Shown: positions 43,563-52,187, numbered from the stretch's first letter. The stretch: DNA of 64,000 nt from CALNZV01 sp942491115 (GCA_942491115.1 CALNZV010000008.1:308030-372029), one strand, 5' to 3'. Numbers and translations: made by a program. The notes: generated by a model from the sequence alone, not told the origin.

Positions 43563-44390
43563 ATGTATACCCAGCTTCTGCACATCTTTCGGAATACGCC
43601 TCTGGGGCGGGAAACATTTCTGCAGTCTCTGTATTTCTGTACCCGAGTGGGTGCGACGCCGGTGGTCTACATCCCCACCCATTCCAAGTTCTTGATGTAC
43701 TTCGACAACGACGTGGTTCAGGTGGATTTGGACAATTCCTATCTCACCGCTCCGGAAACCGCCCTCACCCATGCCAAGAACCTTATCCGCGAGGCAGATT
43801 TGAAAGCACAGTTTTTAAAGCCGAAGCATTTCACGGCCTCCACCCTGCCGGACGTATCAACCCAGTTCGACTACATGTGTCTGCCCCGGAGTGTCAGCGA
43901 CATGACCGCCAAGATCAGTCTCGGCTACATCGGCCCCCGGGTGCGCCGGATCGTCAATGCCGCCCGGTTTCCCGTGCTGATCACGAGCCCTGTTTTCAAA
44001 CCTTGGAAAACCGTATCGGTGCTCTTCGGAGGCTCCACCAACGCCCAGAAGGCGTTTCGACTGGGATTGAGAATCAGTCGTGATGCCGGGGTGCCGCTGC
44101 AGATATTTACCCAGGCGGAAAGTCGTTCCAGGGACGACTACCTGGCGGACATCCGGGCGTCTTTTCCTGCCCAGGATGCCGAGGTGCTTCAGAAGAATTG
44201 GCTTTTTTGCGACAAGGGCCGGCTGGAAGAGAACCTCTACGCGATTTCCCACGATTCCCTAGTGGTTTTGGGTGCTTTCGGCCACGGTCTGATCCGAGAT
44301 CTGGTTTTCGGCAGCAAAATGGAGAAGATTCAGTCCACCCTTTCAAACAGCCTCTTGGTGGTCGGGCCCAACTACGCCGCACCCGCATGA
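43563..44390 (+). CDS. Universal stress protein-like protein
   Basis: A 275-residue protein with a C-terminal UspA-like half (ARFPVLITSPVFKPWKTVSVLFGGSTNAQKAFRLGLRISRDAG, ending DSLVVLGAFGHGLIRDLVFGSKMEKIQSTLSNSLLVVGPN). The ATP-loop pattern GxxGHGxxxxxxxGS is present. The N-terminal half seems a diverged second copy. Eleven bases after the ClC gene with AAGGAG six bases before the ATG, so co-expressed with HTH-EIIA and ClC. Possibly an ATP-binding regulator of the transporter. Confidence 0.75.
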   Translation: MYTQLLHIFRNTPLGRETFLQSLYFCTRVGATPVVYIPTHSKFLMYFDNDVVQVDLDNSYLTAPETALTHAKNLIREADLKAQFLKPKHFTASTLPDVSTQFDYMCLPRSVSDMTAKISLGYIGPRVRRIVNAARFPVLITSPVFKPWKTVSVLFGGSTNAQKAFRLGLRISRDAGVPLQIFTQAESRSRDDYLADIRASFPAQDAEVLQKNWLFCDKGRLEENLYAISHDSLVVLGAFGHGLIRDLVFGSKMEKIQSTLSNSLLVVGPNYAAPA

Positions 44391-44412
44391 CACCGCCGCC
44401 ACCCCGCAGCCG

Positions 44413-45207
44413 TCACCGGACCGTTTCTATGGCCACCGGGCCTTTGAACAGACGCCGCGCCGCGGACGCAATCCAATGCGGCGCATCGGTCAACAGGACG
44501 CGAAAAGAGCCGGCCTGTTGATTTCCGGAATCGACCGGTCTGTCGACCACCGCCTCGACCCTCTCCACTAAAGCAAGCACCGGATCCACAAGCCGAACGC
44601 GCCGTCCGGCCTTTCGTTTTAACAGCGGATAAAGTGGCACATAGTAGCCGGAAGCCGGTATGAGAACATCCACCTGATGGCGTGTGAGTGAACGCAGGTA
44701 TTTCTTCACGATCAAGGCGGTTTCGGGCTTCCCGATCCGCCCCTCCTCCACCAGGGGCTCCAAGAGCGGGCAAGCGCGTTGAAAAACCCTGGCGCTCTCC
44801 ACCGCCGCCCCCTCCCCCAACCGCTCGTATGCGCCCACATCGACCAGGGCCTCGGGACCGATGATGCCGAAGCGTCCCCGGGGACTGACACGGAGGGCCT
44901 TGTCTATGGTAGCGGTAACGATGTCGAGGACCGACGATCCATCCCCGGTGCGGAAAATTCCTGGCGCGCAGGCCGCGATGGTGTGACACGTCACCAAAAC
45001 GGCGCCCACTCCCCGGTGCCGAAGGACGGTCAATCCCTCTTTCGCCCCAGCCTGAATGACAGTCACGCTCTTGGTCCCGTACGGGGATCTGGCGGTATCT
45101 CCATAGTAGACGATAGGGATATGGGGAAGCCGATCCCTGAGCAGCCGTGCCACAGGCAGGCCGCCAAGTCCAGAATCCAGAATGCCGATAGGGGCGTGTT
45201 GGCTCAA
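44413..45207 (-). CDS. Aspartate/glutamate racemase-family protein (MurI-like)
   Basis: A 264-residue protein. The first half is MurI-like: IGILDSGLGGLPVARLLRDRLP (residues 7-28), YYGDTARSPYGTKS (34-47) and TCHTIA, with the first catalytic Cys at 74. The second catalytic region, normally LGCTHYPLL, reads PASGYYVPLYPLL (184-196): both the cysteine and the histidine are missing. So glutamate racemisation by the usual two-base mechanism is doubtful. It may be a repurposed or one-base enzyme of the Asp/Glu racemase superfamily. It converges with the Usp gene and is oriented as YkgJ-recR. Confidence 0.75.
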   Translation of the reverse strand: MSQHAPIGILDSGLGGLPVARLLRDRLPHIPIVYYGDTARSPYGTKSVTVIQAGAKEGLTVLRHRGVGAVLVTCHTIAACAPGIFRTGDGSSVLDIVTATIDKALRVSPRGRFGIIGPEALVDVGAYERLGEGAAVESARVFQRACPLLEPLVEEGRIGKPETALIVKKYLRSLTRHQVDVLIPASGYYVPLYPLLKRKAGRRVRLVDPVLALVERVEAVVDRPVDSGNQQAGSFRVLLTDAPHWIASAARRLFKGPVAIETVR

Positions 45208-45273
45208 TGTCTTAGACCGGTAAGCAGGGTGGGACGCCGCCGATTCCCCAAATATCCCTCGGGGCAGGCGTCG

Positions 45274-45717
45274 TCAGGAGTCATTGTCGTCAGTGGGTTC
45301 CTCGGGATAAACGGCGTTCTTTTCCTGGTTCAGCTTTCTGCGGATTACCTCCTGGACGAGGGCAATCGGGGCATGGGGTCGAATACCGGGGCACGACCTC
45401 GCCATGGTCTCCCAGTTGGCGGGATCGACCAGCACGGAAGGAATGTAAGGCCACCGCCGACACATGCGAGGCTTGACCTCATGGATGGTGCACAGCCCAT
45501 CCCAGAATACACAGAAACCGTTTTCCGCCTGAGCGAGGACCAGGCGGCTACCCGAGGGCTGGCAGTACAGGGATTTCACCGTCTCCGTGTCCGATCCGAT
45601 GGCTGCGGCGATCCTCTCTATTTCCCCCGCCGTCACGTAAGTGCCGCCATACCCTCTGCAGCACTCACCACACATGGTGCAGTCGAACAGGAGGCGCTCG
45701 TCAGGACTGAAAGGCAT
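45274..45717 (-). CDS. YkgJ-family cysteine-cluster protein
   Basis: A 147-residue protein of the YkgJ/CxxCxxCC family (putative zinc- or iron-chelating). The signature FDCTMCGECCRGYGG is near the N-terminus, with a second part CVFWDGLCTIHEVKPRMCRRWPY and a further Cys in ARSCPG. Function is unknown; related proteins are thought to bind Fe-S or Zn. It overlaps the 3' end of recR by 17 bases, so it belongs to the dnaX-ybaB-recR transcript. Confidence 0.85.
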   Translation of the reverse strand: MPFSPDERLLFDCTMCGECCRGYGGTYVTAGEIERIAAAIGSDTETVKSLYCQPSGSRLVLAQAENGFCVFWDGLCTIHEVKPRMCRRWPYIPSVLVDPANWETMARSCPGIRPHAPIALVQEVIRRKLNQEKNAVYPEEPTDDNDS

Positions 45718-46306
45718 GACGGAACTCCATGGCCCGTTTCAGAGTCACCTGGTCCACATACTTCAGATCTCCTCCGACCGGCACTCCCGAAGCAATCCGT
45801 GTGGTTCGGATCGGCCATTGGCGGAGGGACTCGGCGATAAAAGCGGCGGTGGCCTCTCCTTCGACCCCGGTACCCGTTGCAATCACTACTTCCCGGATTT
45901 GGCCGGAGGCAACCCGATCCATCAACTCACGAAGACGGATATCTTCGGGACCGACGCCGTTCAGGGGGGATAAAACGCCGTTCAACACGTGGTAGACACC
46001 GGGATAGGCGCCTGATTTTTCTATGGCGATCATGTCTCCAGGCTGTTCCACCACGCAGAGGAGGTCTTGCTGTCGGCCGGGATCGTTGCAGATCGGGCAG
46101 AGCTCGCCGTCGCTGAGGGCAAAACAACGGGAGCACCGCCGGGTCCGTTCACGGATATCCATGATACTTCTGGCGAGGCGTTCCGCCTCCGCCTTCGGCC
46201 CCCTCAGGAGATGCATGGCCAGTCGTTCGGCTGTTTTCTCTCCGATGCCCGGGAGATGGGAAATCTCCCTGATCAAGTTTCGGATGGACGGCGGATAGTA
46301 GTGCAT
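45701..46306 (-). CDS. recR: Recombination mediator protein RecR
   Basis: A 201-residue protein. Helix-hairpin-helix LPGIGEKTAERLAMHLL, four-cysteine zinc finger CSRCFALSDGELCPIC, and Toprim domain (LLCVVEQPGDMIAIEKSGAY, then VVIATGTGVEGEATAAF, and RIASGVPVGGDLKYVDQVTL). It works with RecO/RecF in loading RecA at gaps. The dnaX-ybaB-recR order is widely conserved. Confidence 0.97.
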   Translation of the reverse strand: MHYYPPSIRNLIREISHLPGIGEKTAERLAMHLLRGPKAEAERLARSIMDIRERTRRCSRCFALSDGELCPICNDPGRQQDLLCVVEQPGDMIAIEKSGAYPGVYHVLNGVLSPLNGVGPEDIRLRELMDRVASGQIREVVIATGTGVEGEATAAFIAESLRQWPIRTTRIASGVPVGGDLKYVDQVTLKRAMEFRHAFQS

Positions 46307-46347
46307 CGTTTAGACGTCTCCTCATGGGGCACTGAACACGAATCGGG

Positions 46348-46650
46348 TCAAAACAGGCCCGGAATGTTCATCCCGCCGGCGAGTTTATTCATCTCGACGG
46401 TCATCATTTCATGGGATTTGGTCAAAGCGTCGTTCACCGCCGCCAGCACCAGATCCTGCAGCATATCCACGTCCTCCGGATCGACGACCTCCTTGTCGAT
46501 CGTCACCGATAGAATCTGCTGCCGGCCGTTGGCCACAGCCTTGACCATGCCCCCGCCGGCCGACCCTTCGATGGTCTTCCCGGCCATTTCTTCTTGCATC
46601 TTCAGCATTTTTGTCTGGAGCTTCTGGGCTTGCTTCATCATATTTTTCAT
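46348..46650 (-). CDS. YbaB/EbfC-family nucleoid-associated protein
   Basis: A 100-residue DNA-binding dimer subunit: N-terminal helix MKNMMKQAQKLQTKMLKMQEE, central beta sheet VKAVANGRQQILSVTIDKEVV, and C-terminal helix with LQDLVLAAVNDALTKSHEM. AGGAG precedes the ATG. Lies 48 bases after dnaX and 41 before recR, its usual site. Confidence 0.95.
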   Translation of the reverse strand: MKNMMKQAQKLQTKMLKMQEEMAGKTIEGSAGGGMVKAVANGRQQILSVTIDKEVVDPEDVDMLQDLVLAAVNDALTKSHEMMTVEMNKLAGGMNIPGLF

Positions 46651-46698
46651 GAATTTCTCCTTGGTCAGTCGCCGGTATGGGTGCTCACGACAGCATCA

Positions 46699-48402
46699 TC
46701 AGGTCTCCGGAGGACCGAACACCTTGACATCAACCACTTTTCCGTCAAATAGATCGATGGTCTCGATCACCATCGGCTGGGACAGCGCCTCCCCTTTGCG
46801 TTTGCGTTCCTGTTTTTTTTTTTGGGTGGACGGCTGACCGCTCTTGCTTATACCGTGAATAACCAGTTCAAGCGATCTGCCGAATTGCGTTTTGCAGGCA
46901 TCGGTGATGGCTTCCAGGTTCTCACGGCGTTTGATGCGACCGAGAACGAAAGGGCTGGCTTCGATTTCGATCTCCAGACGCCCATTGTCGATCGAGCGAA
47001 TGGACGCCGTCCGAAGATTGGGTACCAGAGCCGGATATTTCTCGGCAAGACATTCGCAAGCACGGGCCCACAACTGTTCAGGGGTCTGAGGACCGGCGGC
47101 CGGATACGCCGACCGGCAGGCCGCCGTCTTTTCAGGGGATGTATCGGCGTCGGACGAAACCCTGATGACGTCAGGCGACACCGGTGGCGGCGGGCTGTTG
47201 GAGACCGCTTCGGAGTCTGGAGCCTCTTCCGATACGGGGTTGACGGTCCGGCCATCGAACAGGGAAGATTGAAGCTGATCCACTTTTTCGATCAGTTCGT
47301 CGATGGACAGGACCGGGCGCATGCGACAGATTCGAATCAACGCCAGTTCGAAAGCCAGTTTCGGATAGGCCGAACGCCGAATGATCGCGTCTTCTTTAAA
47401 GAGGAGATCAAAGACCTGGTGAATGGATGCCGCCGATCGATTGGACAGTCGGTCCTCCAGCGCTTGACGCTCGTCAGGCAGCAGATCCACCAGATTGCCG
47501 CCGCCGCCCTCGAGCTTTATGATCAGCAGGTTTCGGAAATGCGATAAAAGATCCCCGTAGAGCTTTCTTAGGTCGTGGCCACGGTTGTAAAGAGCGTGAA
47601 GATGGCCGAGGAGGGTTGAGAGCCGTCCGCCCATCAGAGCGTCTCCCATCTCAAGGACCACTTGACGGTCGACAGCCCCGATGATCTCCACTACGTGCTC
47701 ATGGGTAACGGGACCTGCTGAACAGGTCATCACCTGGTCGAGAAGGCTGAGGGCATCTCGAACGCTGCCGCCAGCCTCATTGCCAATGAGCATCAGGCTT
47801 TCATCAGGGATGTCGATGCCTTCGCTCTCACAAAGGGATTTCATGTGACTGACAAGGGAAGCGAGAGGGACCCTTCGCATGTCATATCGCTGGCATCGGG
47901 AATGAATGGTGATGGGCACCTTGTGGGGCTCTGTCGTTGCAAATAAAAACATGACGTGAGCCGGGGGCTCTTCCAGAATCTTCAACAATGCATTGAAGGC
48001 AGCCGTGCTCAACATATGGACTTCGTCGATGATATAGATCTTAAAGCGACCCGATACCGGCACGTATCGGCTGTTTTCGCGAAGCTCCCTCACCTGATCG
48101 ACGCTGTTGTTCGATGCGCCGTCGATTTCGAACACATCGGCGGATCTTCCATCGGTGATTTCGAGGCAGGACGGACAGGAATTGCAGGGAAATGGCGTTG
48201 GTCCCTCCTTGCAGTTCATTGCCTTTGCGATGATTCTGGCTATCGTCGTCTTCCCGGTGCCTCTTGGACCCGACAGCAGAATCGCATGGGCCACACGGCC
48301 TGCACGGACGGCATTTTGCAGGGTGAGCGTGACATGTTCCTGCCCGATCACCGCTTCAAAGACCTGAGGTCGATACTTCCTGGCAAGTACGAGATAAGCC
48401 AT
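46699..48402 (-). CDS. dnaX: DNA polymerase III subunit gamma/tau
   Basis: A 567-residue clamp-loader ATPase. Walker A SGPRGTGKTTIARI, zinc-binding CNSCPSC, Walker B-type YIIDEVHMLS and sensor FLFATTEPHKVP are all present, followed by domain III and a variable tau-like C-terminus. Near the end (residues about 524-527, reading QKKKQ) the gene holds a run of eleven A on the coding strand (46813-46823), where slippage could give shorter proteins. The start ATG has only AAGG close upstream. First gene of dnaX-ybaB-recR-ykgJ. Confidence 0.95.
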   Translation of the reverse strand: MAYLVLARKYRPQVFEAVIGQEHVTLTLQNAVRAGRVAHAILLSGPRGTGKTTIARIIAKAMNCKEGPTPFPCNSCPSCLEITDGRSADVFEIDGASNNSVDQVRELRENSRYVPVSGRFKIYIIDEVHMLSTAAFNALLKILEEPPAHVMFLFATTEPHKVPITIHSRCQRYDMRRVPLASLVSHMKSLCESEGIDIPDESLMLIGNEAGGSVRDALSLLDQVMTCSAGPVTHEHVVEIIGAVDRQVVLEMGDALMGGRLSTLLGHLHALYNRGHDLRKLYGDLLSHFRNLLIIKLEGGGGNLVDLLPDERQALEDRLSNRSAASIHQVFDLLFKEDAIIRRSAYPKLAFELALIRICRMRPVLSIDELIEKVDQLQSSLFDGRTVNPVSEEAPDSEAVSNSPPPPVSPDVIRVSSDADTSPEKTAACRSAYPAAGPQTPEQLWARACECLAEKYPALVPNLRTASIRSIDNGRLEIEIEASPFVLGRIKRRENLEAITDACKTQFGRSLELVIHGISKSGQPSTQKKKQERKRKGEALSQPMVIETIDLFDGKVVDVKVFGPPET

Positions 48403-48469
48403 GGGCCTTGGATTTGTATTGGGTATTCAGTGAATGCGCCCGCTCTATCAGCGGACATGGCAAGCCATC

Positions 48470-48498
48470 AGAATAGTGAATGCACCGATAAACGGCAA
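48470..48498 (-). promoter_or_regulatory. Promoter of dnaX
   Basis: On the minus strand TTGCCG (48498-48493), 17-base spacer, TATTCT (48475-48470). This would start transcription about 60 bases before the dnaX ATG. Confidence 0.5.
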
Positions 48499-48686
48499 GG
48501 AAAAACTTTGATTTCCGGCTCAGGCGGCCGCCGCCGGCATTGGGGATCAGGGCGCACCGATTTCCCGCAGCTCAGATGATGCCTCAGGGCATTCCTGCCT
48601 TCGGAAACGGACGCAGTGGATCATCAAAGGAGCTTGGCATCAAAAGGAGTGGTCGGTGAGGCGCCCGGCGTTATCGATGGGGGATG

Positions 48687-48780
48687 TGGCGGAGAGAGAG
48701 GGATTCGAACCCTCGGTGCCGCTATAAACGGCACACACGATTTCCAGTCGTGCACCTTCAGCCAACTCGGTCATCTCTCC
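48687..48780 (-). tRNA. tRNA-Ser (GGA)
   Basis: A full cloverleaf can be drawn. The acceptor GGAGAGA/TCTCTCC pairs, the anticodon stem CACGA/TCGTG encloses CTGGAAA (anticodon GGA), there is a long class II variable arm (TGTGCCGTTTATAGCGGCAC), and the T loop has GGTTCGAATCC. CCA is encoded. It reads UCC/UCU serine codons. Confidence 0.95.
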
Positions 48781-48826
48781 GCTGATCAACGATACGGGAG
48801 GAGCATTTATTCTAGACTGCCGGTAA

Positions 48827-48919
48827 TGGCGGAGAGGGTGGGATTCGAACCCACGATCCCGCTTTTGGCAGGATACTGCTTTTCGAGAGCAGGGCCTTCA
48901 GCCACTCGGCCACCTCTCC
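48827..48919 (-). tRNA. tRNA-Ser (CGA)
   Basis: Acceptor GGAGAGG/CCTCTCC, anticodon stem CTGCT/AGCAG around CTCGAAA (anticodon CGA, reads UCG), long variable arm (ATCCTGCCAAAAGCGGGAT) and T loop GGTTCGAATCC, with encoded CCA. It lies 46 bases upstream of tRNA-Ser(GGA) on the same strand, so both may be processed from one precursor. Confidence 0.95.
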
Positions 48920-49289
48920 AACAAGGCGCTGAATGCAAATGGCTTCGATAACCTGTTTTTCCACCTCTGTCAACGGTCTATCGCCGGGCTAGTGGGTTTT
49001 TCCATCCGGCCCGCTTCTGCGACTCGGTTTACGCCTTGAACTATGGTGGGCTTTTTAGTAAAGGGTCCCGCTACGGCCGCCTGCAGGGTATCGGCAGAAT
49101 GCGGGCTGCCGTTGCGTTTCCCCAAAGGGAAACGACCAAAGAAGACGCCCTTTCTGCGTAGCCAAAGAGATGCCGGGCACTTCCGTCTGCCCGCATCGGG
49201 GAAAATGTCTGGAGACCCTTGGGAGGGACATTGTCACCCATGGTGACTGGTATCTATTATTTCCATTTCGAATCACAGGGAGTTATCCC
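48920..49289. other. Intergenic region with inverted repeats
   Basis: About 370 bases between the tRNA genes and the DUF1015 gene. It holds two hairpins: CGGCAG-CTGCCG arms at 49092-49111, and CGTTTCCC-CAAA-GGGAAACG at 49115-49134. Open frames on both strands here look like non-genic sequence. The AGGGAG before 49290 is the DUF1015 ribosome site. Confidence 0.45.
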
Positions 49290-50621
49290 ATGGCGAATGT
49301 CAGGCCCTTTCGAGGCATCCGGTACAGCAATTCCCACCTGTCCGATTTAGGCAGTGTCACCACCCCCCCGTATGATGTGATCTCCGGGGCCGAGCAGGCC
49401 GCCTTCTACGAGCGGCACCCACACAATATGATTCGACTTATTCTGGCCCGAAGACGCGAGGGTGATTCCGACACCGACAATCCCCACACCCGGGCGTCCG
49501 GCGATTTCACCCGCTGGCTGGCCGACGGGATTCTGGTCCAGGATGCGTCGCCGGCATACTACCTCACCGCCGTTGATTTTACCCATCTCGGACGCACGGT
49601 TACCCGCTTCGGCCTCATCGTCCAGGTCGAACTCGAGCCCTTTGAAAAGGGAATCGTCTTGCCCCATGAAGAAACCTATTCCGGCATCAAAACGGAACGC
49701 CTCGGCCTGATGAAAGCCTGCCACGCCAACCTTAGTCCCATCTTCTCCATTTTTCACGATACCCACAATATCATGGCAGAGATGAAAAACCGCGTCGCCG
49801 CCGCCACTCCTGAGGCAACCTTTGTCGATTCCGCAGGAGATCGACACCGCCTATGGCGGATCGAAGACGATCGTCTGATTGTAAAAATCCGTAACGCCTT
49901 CGCCGAGGAGAGACTATACATTGCTGACGGGCACCACCGCTACGAAACAGCGCTGGCATACCGGGAATGGGTGGCAGGACGGACGCCGGATTTTTCACCG
50001 GAGCACCCCGCCAATTTTATCATGATGTACCTGTCCAGCATGCAGGATCCCGGCATGGTCATCTTGCCCGCCCATCGACTGGTCAGGGGGTTGAGCCAAG
50101 CGACACTCAACCGTTTTTTCGATCGAGCGAAAACCCAGTTTCGGCTGGAAGCAATTCGTCTCGAGGCGTTTTCCAATGGGGGAATCGAAAAGATTCTTGA
50201 AAATGACGCCGACAAGGAAATCCGCATCGGAGTCCTCACACACCGGCAACGGGTGCTGATGAGGGCACCGATTGAAAAGATTGCCAGCCAATTGTCCGAA
50301 AGGCTGCCGGCCCCCCTTGCCGCTCTGGATGTCAGCGTCCTCACCCACCTGGTCTTCGGCTCTTATTTGGGCATCCTGCCCAAGCACATGGACGACGTCG
50401 ACCGCATCCGCTACACCAGTTCATCTGCATCGGCAATGACAGCAGTATCCGATGGCCAAGCCGACGCGGCGTTTTTGCTGAACCCTACCCGAATCGACCA
50501 AGTCCAGAGGATTGCTGAAGAAGGACTGATCATGCCCAGAAAAACGACGTATTTTTCCCCAAAGGTGCTGACCGGGTGCGTCATCAATTCCTTGCGGGAG
50601 GTCTGGAATCGAGACGCCTGA
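49290..50621 (+). CDS. DUF1015-family protein
   Basis: A 443-residue cytoplasmic protein. The family hallmarks are PFRGIRYSN at the start, TPPYDVISGAEQAAFYERHPHNMIRL, and YIADGHHRYETALAYREW (DGHHR motif). DUF1015 proteins have a ParB-like fold in part and are of unknown function; some genomes place them beside serine biosynthesis genes. ATG 49290 has GGGAG seven bases upstream. It stands alone and converges with trmN6. Confidence 0.88.
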   Translation: MANVRPFRGIRYSNSHLSDLGSVTTPPYDVISGAEQAAFYERHPHNMIRLILARRREGDSDTDNPHTRASGDFTRWLADGILVQDASPAYYLTAVDFTHLGRTVTRFGLIVQVELEPFEKGIVLPHEETYSGIKTERLGLMKACHANLSPIFSIFHDTHNIMAEMKNRVAAATPEATFVDSAGDRHRLWRIEDDRLIVKIRNAFAEERLYIADGHHRYETALAYREWVAGRTPDFSPEHPANFIMMYLSSMQDPGMVILPAHRLVRGLSQATLNRFFDRAKTQFRLEAIRLEAFSNGGIEKILENDADKEIRIGVLTHRQRVLMRAPIEKIASQLSERLPAPLAALDVSVLTHLVFGSYLGILPKHMDDVDRIRYTSSSASAMTAVSDGQADAAFLLNPTRIDQVQRIAEEGLIMPRKTTYFSPKVLTGCVINSLREVWNRDA

Positions 50622-50656
50622 CAACAACGCCCATCGAGACGATCTTTGCACCGATA

Positions 50657-51445
50657 CTAAGGGCGAAAAATCCGGTCCATCTCGGTGGTGTAGCGACCAT
50701 CCGCGGCATAGATCGACAAGGGCGGAGCGACAGCGAGCCCCGGGCGTCCCCCCCGCACCCCTTCGACAACAAATAGCTTCGCATCCTGTCCCCCCCGGGT
50801 TTGGATCATGCGCAATCGCTTGGGTTCGATCTCTTCACGCCTGAGAGCGGTCAGCACATCGACGAGACGCTCGGCCGGATAGAGGGTGAAAAGCTTTCCA
50901 CCGGGTTTCAGCAGCCGCTTGGCCCCGGCAGCGATGTCGTCAATGGTTGCCGCAATCTCATGGCGGGCAATAGCCCGTTGTCCGTCCGGGTTGATCCGCC
51001 CGGAAGCGGACTTTCGGAAAGGTGGATTGCTGACGACTCTGTCGAATGGCCCTTCCAGATCCCTCGGTCTCACTGTCTTCAAGTCTCGGCAGCGAACTGA
51101 AATGACCGAACCCAAGCCGTTTGTAGCCACATTCAATGCGGCAATCGCAGACAACTCCGGTTGGATATCTATCCCCCAGAACCGTGCACTGGGTTCTCGG
51201 TGTGCCATGATGAGAGGAATGATGCCGCAGCCTGTTCCCAGGTCCAGCACCCTTTCCCCGGTGCACTTTCGGGCGAACCATGCCAGAATCACGGCATCCA
51301 ATGAATAGCGGTATCCGGTCTTGCTTTGCCACACGGTCAACTGGCCGTTGAAGAAAGCGTCCGCGGTGAGCGTGGACCGCAGATCACCGGATGGGACCGA
51401 CCTTAAAGGTGATTTCGGAGACGACTGATTTCCCGACGGCATCAT
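50657..51445 (-). CDS. tRNA1(Val) N6-adenine methyltransferase (TrmN6/YfiC-like)
   Basis: A 262-residue SAM-dependent methyltransferase. YRYSLDAVILAWFA and VLDLGTGCGIIPLIMA form the SAM site; VVSNPPFRKSASG has the NPPF motif of N6-adenine methyltransferases; the C-terminal region RMIQTRGGQDAKLFVVEGVRGG fits the YfiC family. It would modify A37 of tRNA1(Val). The ATG at 51445 lies within the DciA-like gene (62-base overlap) and has no good ribosome site; a slightly later start cannot be excluded. Confidence 0.85.
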   Translation of the reverse strand: MMPSGNQSSPKSPLRSVPSGDLRSTLTADAFFNGQLTVWQSKTGYRYSLDAVILAWFARKCTGERVLDLGTGCGIIPLIMAHREPSARFWGIDIQPELSAIAALNVATNGLGSVISVRCRDLKTVRPRDLEGPFDRVVSNPPFRKSASGRINPDGQRAIARHEIAATIDDIAAGAKRLLKPGGKLFTLYPAERLVDVLTALRREEIEPKRLRMIQTRGGQDAKLFVVEGVRGGRPGLAVAPPLSIYAADGRYTTEMDRIFRP

Positions 51446-51695
51446 TTAACTTTCGTATGATATCTTCTTTTTTGAAACGAAGCTCCTGGATCCAGATCGA
51501 GTTGGATACGTTTACCAGCAACAACTGTTGGCGGAAAGCCGCGGGCTGAGTGTTTGCGGCGACGTCCACCTCAACCACCTGGGGCCAGAGCGCTACAATC
51601 GACTCCATGTCGATGGCAGAGCCTGAGTGGCACCCCAGCAGGATATCTTTCACCACGTTTCCGATCAGAGTCGGCTGTCTTTTCTTTGAGGTCAC
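51384..51695 (-). CDS. DUF721/DciA-like protein
   Basis: A 103-residue protein with the DUF721 pattern: LIGNVVKDILLGCHSGSAI, LWPQVVEVDVAANTQPAAFR, LLLVNVSNSIWIQELRFKKEDIIRKLN and SEITFKVG. DciA is the replicative helicase loader or operator in bacteria without DnaC. I place the start at GTG 51695 with GGAG eight bases before it; the frame stays open for another 88 codons upstream but with no ribosome site or homology. It overlaps trmN6 by 62 bases, suggesting coupling. Confidence 0.75.
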   Translation of the reverse strand: MTSKKRQPTLIGNVVKDILLGCHSGSAIDMESIVALWPQVVEVDVAANTQPAAFRQQLLLVNVSNSIWIQELRFKKEDIIRKLNDAVGKSVVSEITFKVGPIR

Positions 51696-52187
51696 CGGGC
51701 AGTCTCCATGATCTTCACCATTTGTAAAAACGTTCGGTGGTGCCGATTTGCCGACAAAAGGACACCGTTTAGGTCGACAGAAGTAATGAGCCATCGACAG
51801 CGGCATCCTGCCGGACGCATTGAGATTCAGATGGCATCCTTTTAGCACTTTTAGATCTGCACCATCAACTGTGAGGGGAAATCCAAACATCCGATCCAGC
51901 CACATTCCCTGTTCGAGCTCAAGGGGATCCCCGGCGCAAGAACGCGTGTCCAAGGCCATTCGGAAGGCAAGCGCCCTTCAATTCGGCATTTCAAGACGGA
52001 AAGTATTGCTCGCTGCAGCTCACTTCGGGACAATCATCATACATCGGGTCCTTGATTCTTTCACAACTACATATTAGAGTTTAGGTGTAAGAAATAAGAC
52101 AGCAAGGCGGCAGATCACCAAAATCAATGATGGTTTTCGCCGGAATCGCCCCCAAAAACCCTTGAGACAAGATATGGAAACCACAAG
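51696..52187. other. Intergenic region between divergent DciA-like and hflK genes
   Basis: About 490 bases. A minus-strand frame remains open through 51959, in phase with the DciA-like gene, but its product (for example FGFPLTVDGADLKVLKG) has no family match that I know. No RNA gene recognised. Confidence 0.4.

Noticed and set aside
48500..48686. Possible 4.5S/SRP RNA next to dnaX, a common location
   Set aside because: The conserved GGTCAGG-CCGGAAGG-AGCAGCC core is absent; only a vague CCGAAGG is seen.
49043..49276. Two opposite-strand frames of 67-73 codons
   Set aside because: They run through hairpin sequence and the DUF1015 ribosome site; likely non-coding.
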